Of a DNA stretch of 30,359 nucleotides, positions 1-7,490 are shown in pieces. Made by a program: the position numbers and the translations under genes. The DNA is taken from IMG/VR virus record IMGVR_UViG_3300037963_004459, positions 523 through 30,881 of that record; one strand, given 5' to 3'. Position 1 is the stretch's first letter. The number at the start of each line of letters is the position of its first letter. Under the pieces are notes generated by a model that worked only from the letters and a program-made list of their open reading frames with translations, did not search any database and had not been told where the DNA came from. Origin of the DNA: a virus.

Positions 1-594
1 GGACAAGGATCTAAAGGAGCATTACACGGCTTAACCAGGTTTAGTATGGAGGACGCTCCTGCGAATAGCTTTTTTTTAGAATACTTATCAAGACCACCTA
101 CGGCAGAAATATTCTTTGAAGATGTATTAATGGCGTTGGTATTTTATGGCATGCCAATACTAGCAGAGAATAATAAACCACGTCTTTTGTATTATTTAAG
201 ACGTAGAGGTTATAGAGGTTTTAGTATGAATCGCCCTGATAAAGTTTGGAACAAGCTTTCTTCAGCAGAAAAAGAAGTTGGTGGTATACCAAACTCAAGT
301 GAAGATATAAAACAAGCGCATGCTGCTGCAATCGAAATGTATATACAGGATCACGTAGGCATGAAACAAGATGGTACATTTGGAGATTTATACTTTAACG
401 AACTGTTAAACGATTGGAGTAAGTTTGATATAAATAAAAGAACAAAGTTTGATGCAACAATAAGTAGTGGTTTAGCTATAATGGCTAATAATAGACATCT
501 TTACGCGCCAAACGCAAAGGTTGAAAAACCAAAACTAAATATAAACATTTCTAAGTATAGTAATACTGGAACTAATTCACAAATAATCAAATAA
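1..594 (+). CDS. terL: Terminase large subunit, C-terminal part (5' end outside window)
   Basis: The reading frame is open from base 1, so this is the last 197 codons of a longer gene. The ATG at 46 is an internal Met, because coding-like residues (GSKGALHGLTRFS) precede it in frame. The fragment fits the nuclease domain of a phage packaging ATPase/nuclease. An acidic stretch EIFFEDVLMAL (from about base 106) leads into a conserved-looking PILAENNKPRLLYYL segment, and a late Asp in FDATISSGLAIMA (Asp codon at 451-453) sits where the last metal-binding acid of the RNase H-like fold is expected. The tail after about base 520 is polar and probably disordered. The next gene is a portal, the normal partner of terminase, which supports the call. 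The ATPase domain with its Walker motifs is not in the window, so the assignment rests on this C-terminal part and on context. Confidence 0.75.
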   Translation, partial: GQGSKGALHGLTRFSMEDAPANSFFLEYLSRPPTAEIFFEDVLMALVFYGMPILAENNKPRLLYYLRRRGYRGFSMNRPDKVWNKLSSAEKEVGGIPNSSEDIKQAHAAAIEMYIQDHVGMKQDGTFGDLYFNELLNDWSKFDINKRTKFDATISSGLAIMANNRHLYAPNAKVEKPKLNINISKYSNTGTNSQIIK

Positions 595-599
595 TAAAC

Positions 600-3023
600 A
601 TGGCAGAGTCTGGCATTAAAAGTTATTTCCCGAGTCAAACAGTAAGTGATGCTGAAAAGCTAAGTTACGAATATGGCTTAAAAGTAGGTAAGGCAATAGA
701 ACAAGAGTGGTTTAATAATGATAGAAATCTTAATAGATTTAGATCTAACCATAATAATTTTCATAATTTAAGGTTGTATGCTAGAGGCGAACAATCTATT
801 CAAAAGTACAAGGATGAGTTATCTATAAATGGTGATTTGTCCTATTTAAATTTAGACTGGAAACCTGTTCCAATAATACCCAAGTTTGTGGACATAGTTG
901 TAAATGGTATAGCTGAAAGAACTTACGATATAAAAGCTTACTCTCAAGATCCGTTTGGTATTGAAAAAAGAACACAATACATGGAGTCTATAATAAGAGA
1001 CATGCAGAGTAGAGAGTTTAACGATGCTGCTATGGAAAACTTTAACGCTGATTTATACGAAAATAAAAAAGAAGAACTTCCGGAATCACAAGAAGAATTA
1101 GAGCTACACATGCAGCTAAGTTATAAACAATCTGTAGAATTGGCAGAAGAACAAGCTTTAAAAGTTTTATTTGAAGGTAATAATTATGAATCTATAAAGA
1201 AAAGATTTTATTATGATTTAGCTGTTTTAGGTATTGGTTCTGTTAAAACTTCTTTTAACACCTCTGAAGGTGTAACTATTGATTATGTAGATCCAGCAAA
1301 CCTTGTTTATTCTTACACTGACTCTCCTAACTTTGAAGATATATATTACGTTGGAGAAGTTAAAACTATACCTGTAAATGAATTAGCAAAACAATTTCCT
1401 CATTTAAATGAAGATGAACTTGAGGAAATAATGAAAAATAAAACTAACAATCGTTCTAATTATAATTCTATTCATAACTACGAAAAAGAAGATAATAACA
1501 CTATTCAAGTTTTATACTTTAACTACAAAACATATATGAATGAAGTATATAAAGTTAAAGAAACCGCAAGTGGAGCTGATAAAATTATACCTAAAGATGA
1601 TTCGTTTAATCCACCAGAAAACATGGAAGGTGGTTATTCAAGACTTTTAAGATCTATAGAGGTTCTTTATGATGGAGCGATGATTTTAGGTACTAATAAA
1701 TTGCTTAAGTGGGAAATGGCTAATAATATGATGCGTCCTAAAAGCGATTATACCAAGGTTAAAATGAATTATGCTATTGTAGCGCCACGTATGTATGATG
1801 GTCAAATTGATTCTTTAGTAAAACGTATAACTGGTTTTGCTGATATGATACAGCTAACTCATTTAAAACTACAACAAGTAATGTCGCGCATGGTGCCAGA
1901 CGGCGTTTATTTAGATGCTGATGGTTTAGCAGAAGTTGATCTAGGTAATGGCACAAACTATAATCCGCAAGAAGCTTTAAACATGTTCTTCCAAACAGGT
2001 AGTGTTATTGGTAGATCATTTACACAAGAAGGTGATATAAATCCTGGTAAAGTGCCTATACAAGAAATAACTAGCGGTAGTGGTGGCAATAAAATAAATG
2101 CTTTAATAGGAAACTACAATTATTACATGCAAATGATTAGAGATGCCACTGGTTTAAATGAAGCTAGAGATGGTAGCTTACCAGACGAAAGAGCTTTACT
2201 TGGCGTTCAAAAACTAGCTGCAGCTAATAGTAATACTGCCACAAGACACATATTAAACTCTGGTTTATTTTTAACAGCTGAAGTTGCCGAACAGCTATCA
2301 CTTAGAATATCAGATATTATAGAATATTCTCCAACCAAAGAAGCGTTTATTCAAAGTATAGGTGTTCATAATGTTGCTACTCTTCAAGAAATGTCAGAGC
2401 TTCACTTGTATGACTTTGGCATATTTTTAGAATTAGCTCCTGATGAAGAAGAAAAAGCTGTACTTGAAAATAATATACAGCAAGCATTAGCTCAAAAAAC
2501 TATAGATCTTGAAGATGCTATTGATCTTAGAGAATTAGCTAGTGTTAAAGTTGCTAATCAATTATTAAAAATTAGAAGAAATAAAAAGCAACAAAAAGAT
2601 CAGCAAATACAACAGCAAAATATAGCAGCGCAAGCGCAAGCTAACGTGCAGCAACAACAAGCTTCTGCTCAATTAGAAATACAAAAACAACAAGCGCTTA
2701 AGCAAGCTGAAGCCCAAATAATGCAACTACAAGCGCAGCTTGATGCTGGTAAAATACAAGCAGAGTCTCAAGTAAAAGCGCAACTTGCAGCTCAAAAGTT
2801 TCAGTTTGACATACAACTCAAAGCCTTAGAAACTCAAGGTATAAAAGATAGAGAAAAAACAAAAGAAGATCGTAAAGACGAAAGAACAAAAATCCAAGCT
2901 ACTCAACAATCAGAACTTATAGATCAAAGAAAAACAGGTGCAGCACCTAAAAACTTTGAGAAAACGAGTAATGATATACTTGAAGGTGGATTTGATTTAG
3001 GACCTATTGATCTTAATCGATAA
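600..3023 (+). CDS. Portal protein
   Basis: An 807-aa protein forming the dodecameric ring through which DNA enters and leaves the head. The N-terminal region has the signature NLDWKPVPIIPKFVDIVVNG (about residues 82-101), which I recognise from portals of crAss-like and related marine podophages. A mixed alpha/beta body follows to about residue 600. From about residue 659 to 735 the chain is very rich in Gln and Ala with hydrophobic positions spaced as in a long helix, fitting an extended helical barrel inside the head. The last ~70 residues are charged and then acidic. Length is near the 800 aa typical of this portal type. The gene lies five bases after terminase and just before the scaffold, the usual packaging order. 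The start has no Shine-Dalgarno; the leader is AATAAAC. Confidence 0.88.
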   Translation: MAESGIKSYFPSQTVSDAEKLSYEYGLKVGKAIEQEWFNNDRNLNRFRSNHNNFHNLRLYARGEQSIQKYKDELSINGDLSYLNLDWKPVPIIPKFVDIVVNGIAERTYDIKAYSQDPFGIEKRTQYMESIIRDMQSREFNDAAMENFNADLYENKKEELPESQEELELHMQLSYKQSVELAEEQALKVLFEGNNYESIKKRFYYDLAVLGIGSVKTSFNTSEGVTIDYVDPANLVYSYTDSPNFEDIYYVGEVKTIPVNELAKQFPHLNEDELEEIMKNKTNNRSNYNSIHNYEKEDNNTIQVLYFNYKTYMNEVYKVKETASGADKIIPKDDSFNPPENMEGGYSRLLRSIEVLYDGAMILGTNKLLKWEMANNMMRPKSDYTKVKMNYAIVAPRMYDGQIDSLVKRITGFADMIQLTHLKLQQVMSRMVPDGVYLDADGLAEVDLGNGTNYNPQEALNMFFQTGSVIGRSFTQEGDINPGKVPIQEITSGSGGNKINALIGNYNYYMQMIRDATGLNEARDGSLPDERALLGVQKLAAANSNTATRHILNSGLFLTAEVAEQLSLRISDIIEYSPTKEAFIQSIGVHNVATLQEMSELHLYDFGIFLELAPDEEEKAVLENNIQQALAQKTIDLEDAIDLRELASVKVANQLLKIRRNKKQQKDQQIQQQNIAAQAQANVQQQQASAQLEIQKQQALKQAEAQIMQLQAQLDAGKIQAESQVKAQLAAQKFQFDIQLKALETQGIKDREKTKEDRKDERTKIQATQQSELIDQRKTGAAPKNFEKTSNDILEGGFDLGPIDLNR

Positions 3024-3047
3024 CACTAATTTATATATTATTTTATT

Positions 3048-4244
3048 ATGGAAGAAAACGAAAACGTAGTTGAAGAAACTACACAAGAACAAACTGTTGA
3101 CGAAAGCAAATTTGAAAGTGCTGGAGATGATAGTGTAATTAAAATAGATTTAGATAAACCTGTAGAAAATGCCACTAGAGAGCAAAGCACAGATGAGGTA
3201 TCTGTTCGCGACGAATCCGAAACTAGCGAAGAGATACGTGAAGAAAACGTCGAAGAAAAAGTTGAAGAACCTACCGGAGAAGAAAAGCCCGAGCAAGTTC
3301 AAGATGAAGAGCCCGTCGTTCAAGAAATAACTGATGAAGAAGTTGCTGAAGAAGTAGAGGAAGTAACTGAGCAAGTTCAAGAAGCAGTTGCTGAAGCTGA
3401 AGCTACAGGTAAACCACTACCTGAAAACATTCAAAAGTTAGTTGACTTTATGAATGACACAGGTGGAGATATAGAAGACTATGTTAAGTTAAATAAAGAT
3501 TATTCTAACTTAGACAATTTAAGTCTTCTTAGAGAATATTATAGACAAACTAAACCTCATCTAACTGCAGAAGAAGTTGACTTTTTAATGGAAGATCAAT
3601 TTTCTTTTGACGAAGAAGAAGATGAAGAAAGAGATATAAAAAGAAAAAAATTAGCTTTGAAGGAGCAAGTTGCTCAAGCAAAGAACCACTTGGAAAGTGT
3701 AAAATCCAAATATTACGATAGTATAAAGCAAGGCTCTAAGCTAACAACTGAACAGCAAAAAGCTATTGACTTTTTCAATCGTTATAACAAAGAGTCGGAA
3801 GACAATAAAAAAGTAGCTGAACAACAGCAACGAACGTTTTTAAATAAAACTAATCAACTTTTCAACAAGAACTTCAAAGGTTTTGAATACAATGTTGGAG
3901 ATAAAAAGTTTAGATATAATGTTAAAAACACAGATGCTGTTAAAGATACTCAAAGCGATATTAATAACTTTATAGGAAAGTTTCTTAATGAAAGTAATGA
4001 AATGTCAGATGCTAAGGGCTATCATAAGAGTTTATTCACGGCTATGAACGCTGACGCTATAGCACAGCACTTTTATGAGCAAGGTAAAGCAGATGCTTTA
4101 AAAGAAAGTATTGCTAAATCTAAAAATGTTAGTATGAATCCTCGCCAAGAATTTGGTAGCACTCAGAATAACAGCGGCATGAAAGTTAAAGTGTTAGGCG
4201 ACAACTCTTCTGATTTTAAATTTAGAATTAAAAAAAATAGATAA
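3048..4244 (+). CDS. Probable capsid scaffolding protein
   Basis: A 398-aa protein with no enzyme motif. Residues 1-115 are extremely acidic (runs of Glu with few bulky residues) and surely disordered. Residues about 120-330 are helical and charged, with coiled-coil-like spacing around 195-240. The last residues are basic (FKFRIKKNR), a feature of scaffolds whose basic C-terminus docks on the inside of the coat protein. Position between portal and major capsid protein, size, acidity and helix content all match a head scaffold. No sequence family was recognised, so function is inferred from place and composition. No protease gene or fused protease motif is visible, so there is no evidence here for cleavage during maturation. 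An alternative is a minor head protein. The gene is 24 bases downstream of the portal stop. Confidence 0.6.
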   Translation: MEENENVVEETTQEQTVDESKFESAGDDSVIKIDLDKPVENATREQSTDEVSVRDESETSEEIREENVEEKVEEPTGEEKPEQVQDEEPVVQEITDEEVAEEVEEVTEQVQEAVAEAEATGKPLPENIQKLVDFMNDTGGDIEDYVKLNKDYSNLDNLSLLREYYRQTKPHLTAEEVDFLMEDQFSFDEEEDEERDIKRKKLALKEQVAQAKNHLESVKSKYYDSIKQGSKLTTEQQKAIDFFNRYNKESEDNKKVAEQQQRTFLNKTNQLFNKNFKGFEYNVGDKKFRYNVKNTDAVKDTQSDINNFIGKFLNESNEMSDAKGYHKSLFTAMNADAIAQHFYEQGKADALKESIAKSKNVSMNPRQEFGSTQNNSGMKVKVLGDNSSDFKFRIKKNR

Positions 4245-4262
4245 CATTTAAAACATTTTATT

Positions 4263-5765
4263 ATGGCAATTACTGCAGGTGGTAGTTTGAATAGTGTGCC
4301 TTCGGCTAGAAAGCAAACATTATCTACAAACTACTTAGACCTATCATCAAGCACAAATGCTGGGTGGGGTCAACAATACGTACCTGACCTAATGGAAAAA
4401 GAAGCGGAAGTATTTGGTCCTCGTACCATTTCTGGTTTTCTTTCTCAAGTAGGTGCAGAAGAGGCTATGACAGCTGATCAAGTTGTATGGTCTGAACAAT
4501 CAAGATTACACCTTTCTTACAAAGGTCACATCGAAGACAATAATGCTGCTGGTGGTGGTACTATCACTATCGAAGCTGATATTGATGGTATAACTACAGA
4601 TATAGCTAATCACGGTGTTAGATTAAACGATACTATTATCGTTGCAAACTCTGAAGCTGTAGCTAAGTGTATCGTCTCTAATGTAAACAGTGCTGTTATT
4701 ACAGTAAGACCTTACGGTTTTATTACTTTAGCTGCTGCTGGTTTTTCTACTGAAAACGGTGTTCAAGATACTACTATCTTAGTTTACGGTTCTGAGTATG
4801 GAAAAGCTCAAGGTTACTTTACTAATGATGCTGCTTCTAGAGTTTCTGAAACTCACGCGGCTAACGAGCCAAAGTTCAAGAGCTTCACTAACAAGCCTAT
4901 CATTATGAAAGACTATTACGAAGTATCTGGATCAGATGCATCTCGTATTGGTTGGGTAGAAATTTCTACTGAAAACGGACAAGGCGGTTACTTATGGTAT
5001 TTAAAAGCTGAGTCTGACACTAGAGCTCGTTTTTCTGACTATGTTGAAATGGCTATGTTAGAAGCTGAAAAGAACAGTGACGCTGATTCTGGTGTTGAAC
5101 TTTTAGTTGACGATTATTTAAGAGCTGACGGCGATGTAGTTGGTACTGAAGGTTTGTTTGCTGCTATTGAAAATAGAGGTAACGTTTCTTCTGGTATTAC
5201 TGGCATTAACGCTGCTACTGACTTAGCTGAGTTTGACGCTATTTTAGCTGAATTTGACAAGCAAGGTGCTATTGAAGAAAACATGTTCTTCTTGAACAGA
5301 ACTACTTCTCTAGCTATCGATGACATGTTAGCTTCTATGAACTCTTATGGTGCTGGTGGTACATCTTACGGTGTATTCAACAACTCTGAAGACATGGCAT
5401 TAAACTTAGGCTTCTCTGGTTTCCGTAGAGGATCTTACGACTTCTATAAGTCTGACTTCCGTTACTTAAACGACAAAGCTACTCGTGGTGGTATTAATAC
5501 TGCTGCAGGTTCTAACGCTATTCGTGGTGTTGTAATTCCAGCTGGTTCTTCATCTGTGTATGATCAAACTGTTGGAGCTTCAATTAAGCGTCCGTTCTTA
5601 CACGTACGTTTTAGAGCTTCTCAAACTGATGATCGTAGAATGAAAACTTGGACTACTGGTTCAGTTGGAGCTGCTACATCTGCTTTAGATTCAATGCAAC
5701 TACACTTCTTAACTGAAAGATGTTTGATTACTCAAGGTGCAAACAACTTCATGTTATTGAAGTAA
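4263..5765 (+). CDS. Major capsid protein, HK97-type fold expected
   Basis: A 500-aa protein that builds the icosahedral shell. The N-terminal segment YVPDLMEKEAEVFGPRTISG (about residues 40-59) and the following QVVWSEQSRLHLSYKG are features I recall from capsid proteins of crAss-like and related marine phages. Residues about 89-175 form a Gly/Thr/Ile/Val-rich all-beta stretch with alternating pattern, probably an inserted beta-domain projecting from the core. The core resumes with a helix-rich region (DYVEMAMLEAEKN, about 259-271) and ends in a beta-rich C-terminal part. Codon use differs from its neighbours: about ten CGT arginine codons and many AAC, TTC and GAC codons, where most nearby genes lean on AGA and T-ending codons. 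That is typical of a very highly expressed gene. A strong terminator follows directly. The start lies 18 bases after the scaffold stop. Confidence 0.9.
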   Translation: MAITAGGSLNSVPSARKQTLSTNYLDLSSSTNAGWGQQYVPDLMEKEAEVFGPRTISGFLSQVGAEEAMTADQVVWSEQSRLHLSYKGHIEDNNAAGGGTITIEADIDGITTDIANHGVRLNDTIIVANSEAVAKCIVSNVNSAVITVRPYGFITLAAAGFSTENGVQDTTILVYGSEYGKAQGYFTNDAASRVSETHAANEPKFKSFTNKPIIMKDYYEVSGSDASRIGWVEISTENGQGGYLWYLKAESDTRARFSDYVEMAMLEAEKNSDADSGVELLVDDYLRADGDVVGTEGLFAAIENRGNVSSGITGINAATDLAEFDAILAEFDKQGAIEENMFFLNRTTSLAIDDMLASMNSYGAGGTSYGVFNNSEDMALNLGFSGFRRGSYDFYKSDFRYLNDKATRGGINTAAGSNAIRGVVIPAGSSSVYDQTVGASIKRPFLHVRFRASQTDDRRMKTWTTGSVGAATSALDSMQLHFLTERCLITQGANNFMLLK

Positions 5766-5774
5766 ATTGATTAT

Positions 5775-5804
5775 GGTCGAGGGCTACGGCCCTCGATCTT
5801 TTTT
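5775..5804 (+). terminator. Intrinsic terminator after the major capsid gene
   Basis: A perfect 8-bp stem (5777-5784 with 5789-5796) extends to 10 bp with a G-T and a G-C pair, closes on a TACG tetraloop, and is followed after one base by six T (5799-5804). C(UACG)G is an exceptionally stable tetraloop. It sits ten bases after the capsid stop codon and 21 bases before the next ATG, so it should end or sharply reduce transcription after the most abundant structural gene. Confidence 0.93.
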
Positions 5805-5824
5805 AACTTTTATTATATTATATC

Positions 5825-6667
5825 ATGGCAAAGAAAAAAACTGCAGCAAAAGCTGCGCCTGAGGTTGAAGTAGCACAACCAGAAATTAAAGCTACAAATA
5901 AAATGGTTGAAGTAGTCATTGACAAGCCTCAACCTAAAAAACCAACTTGGGAAATAAAAGATAGAGTTTATTATTTAAAAGGAAACAAAAAACCAATATC
6001 AAGATCTATAAGGTCTGCAAATGTTTTTTGGTTTGACGAAGAAAAAGGTTACGAAAGAGAATTAAAGTATTGTGAAAATCAAAAAACACCTTTTGTTGAT
6101 GAAATGGTAGGTGATCAAAGATTATCACATATAATTTTTCAAAACGGAGCGTTGTTTGTTGAAAGAACTAAAACTACACTTCAAAAGCTTCTTTCTTTAT
6201 ATCACCCTGATAAAGATAAATTATTTTATGAGCATAAGCCAGCGGAGATAGCTGAAAGCGAAATAGAAGTTTTAGAAATGGAAGCTGACGCTATAATTTT
6301 AGCTAGACAAATTGATATTGATATGGCTGAGGCTATCATGCGTGTAGAAAAAGGCTCTGAGGTATCTAAGATGAGTTCTAAAGAACTTAAAAGAGATTTA
6401 TTAGTGTTTGCACGAAATAATCCTGCTTTGTTCTTAGAGTTAGCCGCTGACGACAACGTGCAACTTAGGAACTTTGGTATTAAAGCAGTGGAACTTGGAA
6501 TTGTTAAGTTATCTAACGATCAAAGAAACTTTTTGTGGGGATCAACAGATAGAAAAATAATGACCGTACCATTCGATGAGCATCCATACACCGCTCTTGC
6601 ACATTGGTTTAAAACTGATGAAGGTATGGAGATTTATGCTAACATAGAAAAGCGATTAAACGCGTAA
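5825..6667 (+). CDS. Conserved phage protein of unknown function, probably head-associated
   Basis: A 280-aa protein. Residues 1-40 are Lys/Ala/Pro-rich and probably disordered. Then comes a compact region beginning RVYYLKGNKKPI (about residues 48-59), with the phrases FDEEKGYERELKY, VDEMVGDQRLSHIIFQNG and LQKLLSLYHP. A helical part follows, and the end HPYTALAHWFKTDEGMEIY looks conserved. I recall similar proteins next to capsid genes in marine and crAss-like phages, but no function is known to me. Its place between the capsid and the connector genes suggests a minor head, cement or head-completion role; this is inference. It is a lone gene between two stable hairpins, so its dose is probably set separately from the capsid and tail genes. 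There is no catalytic motif, signal peptide or membrane segment. Confidence 0.72.
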   Translation: MAKKKTAAKAAPEVEVAQPEIKATNKMVEVVIDKPQPKKPTWEIKDRVYYLKGNKKPISRSIRSANVFWFDEEKGYERELKYCENQKTPFVDEMVGDQRLSHIIFQNGALFVERTKTTLQKLLSLYHPDKDKLFYEHKPAEIAESEIEVLEMEADAIILARQIDIDMAEAIMRVEKGSEVSKMSSKELKRDLLVFARNNPALFLELAADDNVQLRNFGIKAVELGIVKLSNDQRNFLWGSTDRKIMTVPFDEHPYTALAHWFKTDEGMEIYANIEKRLNA

Positions 6668-6681
6668 TCATTTATAGAAGA

Positions 6682-6705
6682 GTAACCGCTCTTCGGGGTG
6701 GTTAC
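6682..6705 (+). terminator. UUCG-capped hairpin, weak terminator or processing element
   Basis: A 10-bp stem (6682-6691 with 6696-6705, including two G-T wobbles) closes on a TTCG tetraloop, and one more A-T pair extends it at the base. The downstream sequence TTAACTATAAAATAT lacks a real T-tract, so full termination is doubtful. It may attenuate transcription, protect an mRNA 3' end or mark a processing site. It lies in the 58-base gap between the 280-aa gene and the first connector gene. Confidence 0.65.
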
Positions 6706-6725
6706 TTAACTATAAAATATATATA

Positions 6726-7487
6726 ATGGCGGTAAATGTAAATACAGTATATCAAACAGTTTTAGCGCTAGCTAACAAAGAGCAAAGAGGCTATATAACT
6801 CCTCAAGAATTTAATCTGTTTGCAAAGCAAGCTCAGATGCAAATATATGAGCAATATTTTTATGACTTAAATCAATTTAAAAGAGTTCCAGGTAATTCTA
6901 CTGAGTTCTCTAATATGACAGATTTAATAGAGCAAAAACTTAATAGAAGGTTTTTAAGATCTATTGAATCAGATAATTCACCTGTTGTAGGTATACCTGA
7001 CAGTTTTAGTGAAGTTTTTCATAGACTTTCTGACGTTACTATTTCATACAAGCACGTGTACAACAGGCCGGCTAAAACTTACAAAGTAGATATAATGCCT
7101 AAAGAAAAAGTAGATTTAATAGTTTCTTCAGGGCCATTAACAAGACCTTCTTTTACTAGGCCTATAGGTTATTTATATAGAAATCAAGTTTATATACTTC
7201 CTTTTAAAAATATAGATACAACCTTTAATCCTGGAACGCATAGTAAAGTTTTTGTGAGCTACTACATACAGCCAAAACCTCCTAGATGGACTTATATTAC
7301 AGCTGGAACTAAAGCTATATTTAATGCTTCTGCCGGTGATTTACAACACTTTGAGCTACACGCTTCTGAAGAGTACGATTTAATATTAAAAATACTACAA
7401 ATGGCAGGTATATCTATAAAAGAATTTGCTTTAACTCAAGCGTCTGGCCAAGCAGAAGTAAATATAATATCACAACAAAAACAATAA
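6726..7487 (+). CDS. Probable head-tail connector/ring protein
   Basis: A 253-aa protein with a helical start (NVNTVYQTVLALANKEQRGY, residues 4-23, then PQEFNLFAKQAQMQIYEQYF). A predominantly beta region follows, with repeated short strands such as KTYKVDIMPKEKVDLIV and YRNQVYILP, then a helical end (EYDLILKILQMAGISIKEFA). The opening segment is one I associate with a common structural protein of marine tailed phages encoded just upstream of the tail nozzle gene. Size and place fit an adaptor that docks under the portal, comparable in role to P22 gp4 or T7 gp11, although I see no direct sequence match. It is separated by only three bases from the next gene, so the two are probably made together and contact each other. 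Confidence 0.6.
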   Translation: MAVNVNTVYQTVLALANKEQRGYITPQEFNLFAKQAQMQIYEQYFYDLNQFKRVPGNSTEFSNMTDLIEQKLNRRFLRSIESDNSPVVGIPDSFSEVFHRLSDVTISYKHVYNRPAKTYKVDIMPKEKVDLIVSSGPLTRPSFTRPIGYLYRNQVYILPFKNIDTTFNPGTHSKVFVSYYIQPKPPRWTYITAGTKAIFNASAGDLQHFELHASEEYDLILKILQMAGISIKEFALTQASGQAEVNIISQQKQ

Positions 7488-7490
7488 AAA

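Noticed and set aside
46-594. ATG at 46 as the start of a separate 182-aa gene
   Set aside because: The frame is open and coding-like from base 1, and the product matches the C-terminal part of a terminase, so the ATG is internal.
2575-2900. Gln-rich portal tail as a microsatellite or frameshift artefact
   Set aside because: The codons are mixed, the helix pattern is regular, the frame continues to a normal stop, and Gln/Ala-rich tails are known in this portal type.
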